Below are positions 57,559-64,000 of a stretch of DNA of 64,000 nucleotides, piece after piece. The position numbers and the translations under genes were made by a program. The DNA is from Bradyrhizobium monzae (GTDB lineage Bacteria; Pseudomonadota; Alphaproteobacteria; Rhizobiales; Xanthobacteraceae): assembly GCF_021458635.1 (NCBI RefSeq), contig NZ_JAIRDQ010000003.1, positions 310,001 to 374,000 on the forward strand, written 5' to 3'. Under the pieces are notes generated by a model, which saw only the letters and a program-made list of their open reading frames with translations, was not told where the DNA came from and did no database searches. Position 1 is the first letter of the stretch; the number at the start of each line of letters is the position of its first letter.

Positions 57559-58752
57559 GTGACGCGACCGTTCGAGGGCGTGAAGATCCTGGACTTCACG
57601 CAAGTGCTGGCCGGTCCTTATGCAAGTTACCAGCTTGCGTTGTTGGGCGCAGATGTCATCAAGGTCGAGCGGCGCGAGGGCGAGGACATGCGCCGCACGC
57701 CGCTGTCGCGCGAATGGGCCGAGCGGGGGCTGGCGCCCGCCTTCCAGGCCATCAACGGCAACAAGCGCAGCCTGACGCTGGATCTGCAGAAGCCGGATGC
57801 GATCGCGATCGTGAAGAAGCTGGCGAGCCAGGTCGACGTCGTCATGGAGAATTTCCGGCCGGGCGTGATGGACAAGCTCGGCATCGGCTACGAGGCGCTG
57901 TCCGCGATCAATCCGAAGCTGATCTATTGCGCGGTATCAGGTTTTGGCCAGACCGGTCCGGATCGGTTGCGGCCAGGCTATGACGGCAAGATGCAGGCGC
58001 TGTCGGGCATCATGGCGATCACTGGCCATCCCCAAACAGGGCCGACGCGCGCGGGTTTTGCGGTGTGCGACGTGCTCTCGGGCGCTACGGCCGCCTTTGG
58101 CGTGTCGAGCGCACTCTACCAGCGCGACCGCACCGGCAAAGGCCAACTCATCGACGTCTCCATGCTGGAGGCGACGATGGCATTTCTCTCCGGCCAGATC
58201 GCGGACTGGTCCGTCGCCGGCCATCGCCAGCAGCTTTCGGGCAACCAGGCCGTCAGCCGCAGGACCACGGCGAATTTGTTCAAATGCGGCGACGGCCACA
58301 TCCTGCTCGCCGTCAACAACGAAAAGCAATACCGCGCGCTGATGGCCGCGCTCGGCCGCGAGGACACGCTGAACGATCCGCGCTTCGCCGACTGGTTTTC
58401 GCGCAACGAGAACGAGCCTGCGCTGCGCGCCATCATCGAGGAGGCGCTCGCGAAGCGGCCGGCACGGGAATGGGAGACCTTACTGGAAGACGCCGGCGCG
58501 CCCTGCGCCAGCATCTGGAAGGTCGAGGAGGTCATCGACCATCCGCAGATTGCCGCGCGAGGCGCCATTCAAGAGTTGGATACGCCCTACGGCCGCCTGC
58601 GCTTTGCCGGCAGCGGATTCAAGCTCGCGCATGGCGGCGGCAAGCTCGATCGCATGGCGCCGGAGCTTGGCGCGGATACGGATGCGGTGCTGGGCGAGCT
58701 GGGGTTTGATACGGCGGAGATCGCCGCGCTGAGGGCAAGGGAGATTGTTTAA
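57559..58752 (+). CDS. CaiB/BaiF (class III) CoA transferase
   Basis: 397 residues from a GTG behind GAGGGGAGAG. Family motifs: VKILDFTQVLAGPYASYQLA, LGADVIKVERREGEDMRRTP, NGNKRSLTLDLQKP, VSGFGQTGPDRLRPGYD, and the catalytic Asp in GQLIDVSMLEAT. Transfers CoA between carboxylic acids such as formyl-, carnitine- or dicarboxyl-CoA. Probably cotranscribed with the GrdB-like gene. Substrate unknown. Confidence 0.88.
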   Translation: MTRPFEGVKILDFTQVLAGPYASYQLALLGADVIKVERREGEDMRRTPLSREWAERGLAPAFQAINGNKRSLTLDLQKPDAIAIVKKLASQVDVVMENFRPGVMDKLGIGYEALSAINPKLIYCAVSGFGQTGPDRLRPGYDGKMQALSGIMAITGHPQTGPTRAGFAVCDVLSGATAAFGVSSALYQRDRTGKGQLIDVSMLEATMAFLSGQIADWSVAGHRQQLSGNQAVSRRTTANLFKCGDGHILLAVNNEKQYRALMAALGREDTLNDPRFADWFSRNENEPALRAIIEEALAKRPAREWETLLEDAGAPCASIWKVEEVIDHPQIAARGAIQELDTPYGRLRFAGSGFKLAHGGGKLDRMAPELGADTDAVLGELGFDTAEIAALRAREIV

Positions 58753-58758
58753 GATTCC

Positions 58759-58857
58759 GCTGCCGGGTGGGCAAAGGCGCGACGCGCCGTGCCCACCACC
58801 TCTCTCGATCGCGAAAAATGCGTGGGCACGCTTGCGCTTTGCCCACCCTACGGCAGC
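58759..58857. repeat. Palindromic intergenic element
   Basis: A 99-base palindromic block: GCTGCCG-GGTGGGCAAAG on the left mirrors CTTTGCCCACC-CTACGGCAGC on the right, with inner arms around GTGCCCACC and GTGGGCACG. This is the form of the interspersed GGTGGGCAAAG repeats I recall from Bradyrhizobium genomes. It sits between the stops of two convergent genes and can fold as a transcription barrier. Confidence 0.6.
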
Positions 58858-58861
58858 GCAG

Positions 58862-59626
58862 CTAGAACAATGACCCCTGCTCGTCATCCACCGAACCGGA
58901 CGCAACCTTCCGCACGGCCTTCCTGGGCTTCACCGCCTCGGCCTCCGCCTCCATCTCCTCCGCGCTGATCGGCAAGAGCAGCTGCTCGTCGTCATTGGCG
59001 ACGCGGTTGACGCGAGTGGAGACCGGGTGCCAGACGAATTCGCCGCGGCGCGGGGCCGTCATCAGCGGCAGGATCGCATCGACCTCGTCACCGCGGCAAT
59101 CGAGCCAGCGCTCGAAATCGCGCGGACTGATCGTCACCGGCACACGGTCATGCAGCGCGGCCAGATCCTCGCCGGCCGCCGCCGTGACGATCGCCACCGT
59201 GTCGAGCTCCTCGCCGTTCGGCCCGATCCAGGTCTCGAACACAGCGGCGAAGCCGAGCGGCGCACCGTCGGCATGATGGATGAAGAACGGCTGCTTGCGG
59301 CCGTCGATCGCCTTCCATTCGTAATAGCCGTCGGCCGGGATCAGCCCGCGCCGCCGGCGAATCGCTCTCTTGAAGGCCGGCTTCTCCAGCACGGTCTCGC
59401 GGCGCGCATTGATCAGGAGCGTAAAGCCTTTGGGGTCCTTGACCCAACCCGGCAGCAGACCCCAGCGCATCAGACGAAAATGGCGCGCACCGTTCTCGAC
59501 AAACACGACCGGAATCGGTTGCGTCGGCGCGACATTGTACCGGGACGGGAAATTCGGCTGCTCGATATAGCCGAACAGTTGCCGCAAGGCCGCGGGGGCC
59601 GAAGTTATGACGAAGCGTCCACACAT
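58862..59626 (-). CDS. yedK: SOS response-associated peptidase (SRAP/HMCES, YedK family)
   Basis: 254 residues. Catalytic Cys2 in MCGRFV, then NAPTQPIPVV-type RYNVAPTQPIPVVFVENGAR, MRWGLLPGWVKDP, NARRETVLEKPAFK, the active-site Glu in GYYEWKAIDGRKQPFF, and His in ALHDRVPV. Forms a thiazolidine DNA-protein cross-link with abasic sites in single-stranded DNA and so protects them. The acidic and basic tail (about 215-254) is variable. Complete and likely functional. Confidence 0.9.
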   Translation of the reverse strand: MCGRFVITSAPAALRQLFGYIEQPNFPSRYNVAPTQPIPVVFVENGARHFRLMRWGLLPGWVKDPKGFTLLINARRETVLEKPAFKRAIRRRRGLIPADGYYEWKAIDGRKQPFFIHHADGAPLGFAAVFETWIGPNGEELDTVAIVTAAAGEDLAALHDRVPVTISPRDFERWLDCRGDEVDAILPLMTAPRRGEFVWHPVSTRVNRVANDDEQLLLPISAEEMEAEAEAVKPRKAVRKVASGSVDDEQGSLF

Positions 59627-59687
59627 CAGAGCGACTATATAGGGTCCGTTCAGGTCCTTTTAACCCCGAACGTCAAGACTGCGGCAG

Positions 59688-60185
59688 ATGAGCTCAACGG
59701 CCTCCCAACCCGCGACGCGCGCACAGACGGGCCCCGAGGCCGCGGCCTGGACCGAGCGGCTGCGCTTGGCCAACATCAACCCGCGGACCGGACTTGCCAC
59801 CGACTATCTCAACCATTTCAATGAAGCCGTGATGCTTCTGGAAATGATTCCGGACATGCCGGAATGCGCCGAGGACTTTTTGACCTGGTCGCCGCTGTCC
59901 TATGCCGAGCATTTTACCGCCTCGAACTTCAAGGCACGGGATCTGGCAATCGAAGCCTATGAGAAAGCCGAGCCGAACGTGCGGACCCAGTTCGACCACA
60001 TCACCGATACCATGACCTCGATTCTGACCGCGGTCGGCTCGGCCATGCGCGAGGTCGAGAACGACATCACCCGCGTCCGCCTCGCCGAGCAGGCCACCCT
60101 CTGGGTCAAACCGCTGATCGCGGCCTGCGGCGGCATCATCAACGGCGGCGCGGAAGCCGACGTCGACACCATCATGGCGAATTGA
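59688..60185 (+). CDS. Conserved alphaproteobacterial hypothetical protein
   Basis: 165 residues, cytosolic, mostly helical (WTERLRLANINPRTGLATDY, LNHFNEAVMLLEMIPDMPE, RVRLAEQATLWVKPLIAACG). The pattern NxRTGLATDYLNHFNEAVMLLEM is of a conserved family in rhizobia with no assigned function, as far as I recall. A Nudix gene follows after three bases, so they form one transcription unit. Confidence 0.7.
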   Translation: MSSTASQPATRAQTGPEAAAWTERLRLANINPRTGLATDYLNHFNEAVMLLEMIPDMPECAEDFLTWSPLSYAEHFTASNFKARDLAIEAYEKAEPNVRTQFDHITDTMTSILTAVGSAMREVENDITRVRLAEQATLWVKPLIAACGGIINGGAEADVDTIMAN

Positions 60186-60188
60186 GCC

Positions 60189-60623
60189 GTGGCGTCCGTC
60201 AGCCAGCCCACTCATCCCCAGATCGCGGTCAGCGCCGCGATTTTCCGCGACGGCAGGGTGCTGCTGACCCGCCGTGCCCGCTCGCCCGCCAAGGGGTTCT
60301 ATTCGCTGCCCGGCGGCCGGGTCGAATTCGGCGAATCACTGCACCAGGCGCTGAGCCGCGAGGTCGACGAGGAAACCGGGCTGCAAATCGAGATCGTCAG
60401 CCTTGCCGGCTGGCGCGAGGTGCTACCGGCCGCACCCGGTGCCGGCCATTATTTGATCATGTCGTTTGCCGCCCGCTGGGTGGCCAGGGAACCCGCCCTG
60501 AACGACGAGCTCGACGATTACCGCTGGATCGCCCCAGACGCCCTGGGGAGCCTCGGCGACCTCAAGCTGACCGGGGGGCTGGAGGGGATCATCCAGTCCG
60601 CCCAGCGGCTGATTAGCCCCTGA
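60189..60623 (+). CDS. Nudix hydrolase
   Basis: 144 residues from a GTG three bases after the previous stop. The complete Nudix box GGRVEFGESLHQALSREVDE followed by ETGL is intact, with PQIAVSAAIFRDGRVLLTRR before it. Size and style fit an ADP-ribose or (d)NTP pyrophosphatase (MutT/NUDT class). Exact substrate not readable. Confidence 0.87.
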   Translation: MASVSQPTHPQIAVSAAIFRDGRVLLTRRARSPAKGFYSLPGGRVEFGESLHQALSREVDEETGLQIEIVSLAGWREVLPAAPGAGHYLIMSFAARWVAREPALNDELDDYRWIAPDALGSLGDLKLTGGLEGIIQSAQRLISP

Positions 60624-60670
60624 GGATCCCGCCTTGCGTCATCAGCCCTGAGGGGGCATACAGCCCGCCG

Positions 60671-61048
60671 ATGTCGACGCGATTTCTGGTCATTTTTGTC
60701 CTGATCCTCGCTTGCGCTTCCGCGCCCGCCCGGGCCCAGGACGTGGCGGCGCCGTTCGACGCCGATTTGCAGCGGCTGGCCGAGATCCTCGGCGGCCTGC
60801 ACTATCTGCGCGGCATCTGCGGCACCAACGAGGGCAACAAATGGCGCAGCGAGATGCAGGCGCTGATCGATGCTGAAACCCCTTCAGGCGAGCGCCGCAC
60901 CCGCATGATCGCAGGCTTCAACCGCGGCTATAACGGCTTCCAGCAGACCTACCGGAGCTGCACGCCGGCGGCGACGGTGGCGATCCGCCGCTACGTCGAG
61001 GAAGGCTCGAAGATCTCGCGGGATCTCACGGCGCGCTACGCAAACTGA
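60671..61048 (+). CDS. TIGR02301-family periplasmic protein
   Basis: 125 residues with a signal peptide (FLVIFVLILACASAPARA, cleavage before QD). The mature region DADLQRLAEILGGLHYLRGI CGTNEG with MIAGFNRGYNGFQQTYRSC is diagnostic of TIGR02301, a helical periplasmic family of alphaproteobacteria with a conserved Cys pair. Function unknown. Confidence 0.8.
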   Translation: MSTRFLVIFVLILACASAPARAQDVAAPFDADLQRLAEILGGLHYLRGICGTNEGNKWRSEMQALIDAETPSGERRTRMIAGFNRGYNGFQQTYRSCTPAATVAIRRYVEEGSKISRDLTARYAN

Positions 61049-61188
61049 GCTCGCGGGAACTCTGTCATCGACTTTGTTCACAGCCGTTAACCGTTCTTAA
61101 AGATGTGGCCTAGCGGTCGTTAATGCGCGTGCTACACCTCTTGCACAGCGCATCGCCGTGGATCGCGCCCCAGCCCTGATTGAGATTC

Positions 61189-61455
61189 ATGAGCCAGCCG
61201 ATTTCCTACGCCCCCGCCCGCGCGCCGCTGCCCGATCACGAGCAGAAACAAGCCGCACTGAGCTATCTCAACGAGGCCTGGGCCGAAGCGCGCCATGACG
61301 GCGTCGACGGCGATTGCCTGGCGCAGGCGAGCCTGTTTGCAGCGCTCGCCGAGCTCGTCGGCACCTATGGCGAGGACGCGGTAGCGAAATTCGTCGAGGG
61401 TTTTCCCGCCCGCATCCGCAACGGCGAATTCTCGGTCTGCCTCGCGAGGCAGTGA
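61189..61455 (+). CDS. Hypothetical protein (88 residues)
   Basis: ATG 61189 is preferred over the frame opening at 61180. Helical, cytosolic: DHEQKQAALSYLNEAWAEAR, LAQASLFAALAELVGTYGED. Looks like a conserved rhizobial protein of unknown function. A TTAA-N6-TTAA element (61087-61100) lies about 90 bases upstream. Confidence 0.62.
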   Translation: MSQPISYAPARAPLPDHEQKQAALSYLNEAWAEARHDGVDGDCLAQASLFAALAELVGTYGEDAVAKFVEGFPARIRNGEFSVCLARQ

Positions 61456-61497
61456 GTCCCTCTTCGAAAATGCCCCGCCGCACGGGCGAGGCATTCA

Positions 61498-61818
61498 TCA
61501 AGGCCCGACCTTGAGCGTCGCTTTCATATTGGGATGATAGCGGCAGTAATAATCGACCGTTCCCGCCTCCTTCAGAACCAACGTCGCCGCCTTCTTAGGC
61601 GGCAGCGTCACGTCGAAATCGCCGTTGTTCGCGGTGGCAGTGTGGGCAAAGACGTCCTTGTTGATCCATGTGACGGTGTCGCCGACCTTCGCCGACACCT
61701 CAGCCGGTGAGATCACGAGATTCTCCATTGTGATCTCGATCGTCGCGGCGCGCGCCGGGACGAGCATCGCTGCGAAGACAAGCGCCACAGCGATCGAACA
61801 TAGCCGCCCCGACATCAT
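61498..61818 (-). CDS. Periplasmic cupredoxin (amicyanin/plastocyanin-like)
   Basis: 106 residues; AGGGAG before the ATG. A signal peptide (SIAVALVFAAMLVPARA) precedes a type 1 copper domain: the first His in WINKDVFAHTATANNGDF, then Cys, His and Met ligands in VDYYCRYHPNMKATLKV. Small blue-copper proteins shuttle electrons in the periplasm. It starts ten bases after the DUF4142 gene, in an operon that appears controlled by the adjacent ECF sigma factor. Confidence 0.88.
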   Translation of the reverse strand: MMSGRLCSIAVALVFAAMLVPARAATIEITMENLVISPAEVSAKVGDTVTWINKDVFAHTATANNGDFDVTLPPKKAATLVLKEAGTVDYYCRYHPNMKATLKVGP

Positions 61819-61828
61819 CGCAAGCTCC

Positions 61829-62362
61829 CTATTTCAGCTCGGCCGCGACGTGCTCGGCATGCTGCTGATGACCCTGAAAGATCTTCAGGCCGGTCTGCAA
61901 CAGGCTCTTCAGCTCGGCATTGCTCGCGGACGGAATGAGCTGGGTCTCCAGCGCGCCGTTGACCGCCTTGTGATAGGCGACCTCGTTGGCGACATAGGCC
62001 TTGTCGAACGCAGCGCCGTCCAGCTTGTCGAGCTCGGCCAGCTTGTCGCTCGCCTGCTTCGACAGCGCCTTGCTGGTGTCGTTATCCTCCGGCGTGACGT
62101 TCAGCTTCTTGACCAGCGCCAGCGCCTGCTTGTTGACCGCCTCGTGGTCGCGCAGCATGTCCTCGGCAAACGCCTTGACGTCCTTGTTCTTGGCTTTCTT
62201 CTGCGCCTGTTTCGCGGCGTTGATGTCGATCACGCCCGCGGTGTAGGCGATGTGGGCGATCTGCGGATCGGTGAGCTTGTTGGCAGCGCGCGCGCCTTGC
62301 AGCAGCACGGGGCTGGACAACAGAAAGGCAGCGGCGATCGCCGCGCTCCAACGAACGAACAT
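61829..62362 (-). CDS. DUF4142 periplasmic protein
   Basis: 177 residues from ATG 62362 (AGGAGTG upstream). A signal peptide (SAAIAAAFLLSSPVLLQGARA) is followed by the ferritin-like helical DUF4142 domain: LTDPQIAHIAYTAGVIDINA, KAFAEDMLRDHEAVNKQALA, YVANEVAYHKAVNGALETQL and LKIFQGHQQHAEHVAAELK. Members are common in stress operons. It is followed by the cupredoxin gene and preceded by an ECF-type promoter copy. Confidence 0.88.
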   Translation of the reverse strand: MFVRWSAAIAAAFLLSSPVLLQGARAANKLTDPQIAHIAYTAGVIDINAAKQAQKKAKNKDVKAFAEDMLRDHEAVNKQALALVKKLNVTPEDNDTSKALSKQASDKLAELDKLDGAAFDKAYVANEVAYHKAVNGALETQLIPSASNAELKSLLQTGLKIFQGHQQHAEHVAAELK

Positions 62363-62414
62363 GGTTTGACACTCCTGTGCTGCCGGACGGTTTATCCGGC
62401 GTTGCTTCACAGGA

Positions 62415-62444
62415 ATTGGATGGGAGTTTCGCGCAAACGTTCCC
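62415..62444 (-). promoter_or_regulatory. ECF sigma promoter for the DUF4142-cupredoxin operon
   Basis: Leftward GGGAAC (62444-62439), exactly 16 bases, CATCCAAT (62422-62415), 52 bases before the DUF4142 start. The same 14 fixed bases and spacing occur in front of the sigma factor gene at 63177-63206. Confidence 0.75.
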
Positions 62445-62452
62445 GAAAAACT

Positions 62453-63142
62453 TCAGCCTCCGATTCCGAGGCGCTTCAACACAGCCTCCGTCAGGCGCTC
62501 GCAGCGCCAGCCGGCAAACGGGAACGCGTCCATCATCACCGGGCCGATCTCCTTCTCGACATTCTCGCGCAGCATGGCGCGGGCACGATGCAGCCGGGTC
62601 TTCACGGTTTCGGGCTTCACGCCGAGCAGATCGGCGGTCTCCTCGATGTTCATGCCCTCCATGACGCGCGCGACGAAGACCATGCGGAAGACATCCGGCA
62701 ACTCGTCGATGGCGCGTTCGACGACGCGCTGGATTTCACGTTGGGCCATGGTCCTTTCCGGATCGCCTGCGGGAGAAACGGGAAATTTGATGATCTGCGC
62801 CTCGAGCGCGGCTTCGGGCACCGAACCGAGCTCGACATGCGGCTTGGCGCTGCGCGCCCGGCCAAGCGCCTCGTTGATGGCGATGCGGGATAGCCAGGTC
62901 GACAGCCCGGACTCGCCCCTGAAGCCGTCGAGATGAGTAAAGGCGCGGACATAAGTCTCTTGCACCACGTCCTCGGCTTCGCTGTCGTTGCGCAGAATGC
63001 CGCGCGCCAGGCGGTAGAGCCGGCGGTTATTTGCCTGCATGATCTCGCGGAGCGCAGCCTCGTCACGGCCTCGCGCGCGGTCGATCAGCTCGGCTTCCGA
63101 TGTTCTGGCGCCGGCGGACAGACCGGCTGCGGTTCGTTGCAT
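62453..63142 (-). CDS. ECF RNA polymerase sigma factor
   Basis: 229 residues from ATG 63142. Region 2 is RLYRLARGILRNDSEAEDVV followed by QETYVRAFTHLDGFRGES; region 4 is LPDVFRMVFVARVMEGMNIE followed by ETADLLGVKPETVKTRLHRA. No cognate zinc anti-sigma gene lies next to it. Both its own promoter and that of the DUF4142-cupredoxin operon carry GGGAAC-N16-CATCCAAT. It therefore probably activates itself and that operon. A C-terminal extension of about 35 residues (GPVMMDAFPFAGWRCERLTE) goes beyond the minimal ECF fold and might have a regulatory role. Confidence 0.9.
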   Translation of the reverse strand: MQRTAAGLSAGARTSEAELIDRARGRDEAALREIMQANNRRLYRLARGILRNDSEAEDVVQETYVRAFTHLDGFRGESGLSTWLSRIAINEALGRARSAKPHVELGSVPEAALEAQIIKFPVSPAGDPERTMAQREIQRVVERAIDELPDVFRMVFVARVMEGMNIEETADLLGVKPETVKTRLHRARAMLRENVEKEIGPVMMDAFPFAGWRCERLTEAVLKRLGIGG

Positions 63143-63176
63143 GGCGGTCACCTGCTCGTTTCCGTTCGTTCCAGAT

Positions 63177-63206
63177 ATTGGATGCAGGCTGGGAGAAAAG
63201 GTTCCC
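63177..63206 (-). promoter_or_regulatory. ECF sigma autoregulatory promoter
   Basis: Leftward GGGAAC (63206-63201), exactly 16 bases, CATCCAAT (63184-63177), 34 bases before the sigma factor start. Identical fixed bases and spacing to 62415-62444. Confidence 0.75.
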
Positions 63207-63221
63207 GGATTTCTTGCCCGC

Positions 63222-64000
63222 TTAATCCGTCTCGATCGGCAGCGCCGGGTCCCTCGCCCACTCGCCCATGGAGGCATCGTAGAGCGTCAGCCTGTCGTAG
63301 CCGAGCTGCGTCAGCAGAAACAAATCAATCGTCGCCGAGATGCCGCCGCCGCAATACAGGATCACGTTCTTGTCGGGCGTGACACCTTGGGCTGCGAATT
63401 TCGCCTCGGCATCCGCAAGCGAGGTCAGGGTCTTGTCGGCATTCACGAGCGTTGCAGCCGACACGTTGACGCTGCCGGGCACGCGGCCGGGGCGACCGTA
63501 GCGGCTTGGCTCTAGGCCCTTGTGAAATTGCGGCCCGAGCGCGTTGACGGTGACGGAGGAGGGATCGCCGATATGTGCCTCGACGGTATTCTTGTCGACG
63601 AAGAACCCCGCGCGCGGGGTCGCCTTGAAGGTCGTCGCCGGATAGCCCTTCGGGGCGCCGGTCTCGACGGGCCGCCCCTCTTGCTTCCATTTGTCGAAGC
63701 CGCCGTCGAGCACCTGTGCGTCGACGCCGAGCGAGCGCAGCATCCACCAGAACCGCGTCGACCACATCATGGTGCCGATGCTGTAGAGCACGATGGTCTT
63801 GCCGGCATCCGCACCGTGGCGACCGAAGGCGGCCTCCAGCTGGGCCACGCCAGGCATCATGAAGAATTGCTGCGCCGAGGCGTCGGAGAATTCGCCCTGC
63901 AGGTCGAGGAAATCGGCGCCCGGGATGTGGCCGGCCGCGAACGTCTTGTCGCCGGGAACGGCGCGATACGGCACGTCGCTGCCGGGTGGGACCGGCTCGT
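63222..64000 (-). CDS. sseA: Sulfurtransferase (SseA-type, tandem rhodanese), 5' end outside window
   Basis: The frame stays open to the right edge, so the N-terminus is missing; 258 codons are visible. First rhodanese half: PYRAVPGDKTFAAGHIPGAD, WSTRFWWMLRSLGVDAQVLD, GGFDKWKQEG; second half from about FKATPRAGFFVDKNTVEAHI, ending with the active-site loop VILYCGGGISAT (catalytic Cys). CGGGISA is of the thiosulfate/mercaptopyruvate sulfurtransferase type. Transfers sulfur from 3-mercaptopyruvate or thiosulfate to thiols or cyanide. Confidence 0.88.
   Translation of the reverse strand, partial: EPVPPGSDVPYRAVPGDKTFAAGHIPGADFLDLQGEFSDASAQQFFMMPGVAQLEAAFGRHGADAGKTIVLYSIGTMMWSTRFWWMLRSLGVDAQVLDGGFDKWKQEGRPVETGAPKGYPATTFKATPRAGFFVDKNTVEAHIGDPSSVTVNALGPQFHKGLEPSRYGRPGRVPGSVNVSAATLVNADKTLTSLADAEAKFAAQGVTPDKNVILYCGGGISATIDLFLLTQLGYDRLTLYDASMGEWARDPALPIETD

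Overview
The window looks like chromosomal DNA of a high-GC alphaproteobacterium, most likely Bradyrhizobium or a close Nitrobacteraceae relative. The basis is a red-type (form IC) RuBisCO operon cbbF-P-T-A-L-S-X-E with divergent cbbR, EcfG-type stress promoters (GGAAC-N16/17-CGTT), many very small lineage-type proteins and typical alphaproteobacterial families (TIGR02301, TetR/MFS and HxlR pairs). This placement is inferred from gene content, not from a database search.

Layout. 0-6.2 kb: the 5' end of a Tat-exported PhoD-like phosphatase, a nitronate monooxygenase, an SDR with a divergent HxlR regulator, and an EmrAB-type efflux pair. 6.3-11.1 kb: mostly small stress-type genes (PRC-barrel, PAP2 phosphatase plus two DUF3147 membrane proteins, RHH-like protein, DUF4142), several behind EcfG-like promoters. 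11.4-19.2 kb: a 2,098-residue soluble poly-HAMP hybrid histidine kinase with three receivers, followed 13 nt later by a receiver-PAS-HWE kinase. 19.2-24 kb: more small proteins and a periplasmic DegP protease whose leader carries a perfect 14-bp hairpin.

24.2-34 kb: the Calvin-cycle operon, read leftward from cbbF to cbbE, with divergent cbbR. Its products regenerate and carboxylate ribulose bisphosphate, with CbbX as RuBisCO activase; a hairpin lies between cbbS and cbbX. 34-43 kb: a TonB-dependent siderophore receptor, a TetR-controlled MFS exporter with matching operators at both genes, a His/Gly repeat protein, small membrane proteins, a frameshifted receptor remnant and a NiCoT nickel transporter.

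43.9-52.9 kb: ureABCEFGD, a urea transporter and a GntP-family permease, ending in a broken tyrosine integrase abutting tRNA-Pro(CGG). This looks like a tRNA-anchored island bringing urea import and urease, next to a host-side nickel importer. 53-64 kb: housekeeping and metabolic genes (threonylcarbamoyl-AMP synthase, FAD oxidoreductase, GNAT, two Nudix enzymes, GrdB-like reductase with CaiB CoA transferase, SRAP protein). Then comes an ECF sigma factor - DUF4142 - cupredoxin group with two copies of one promoter motif, and a sulfurtransferase cut by the right edge.
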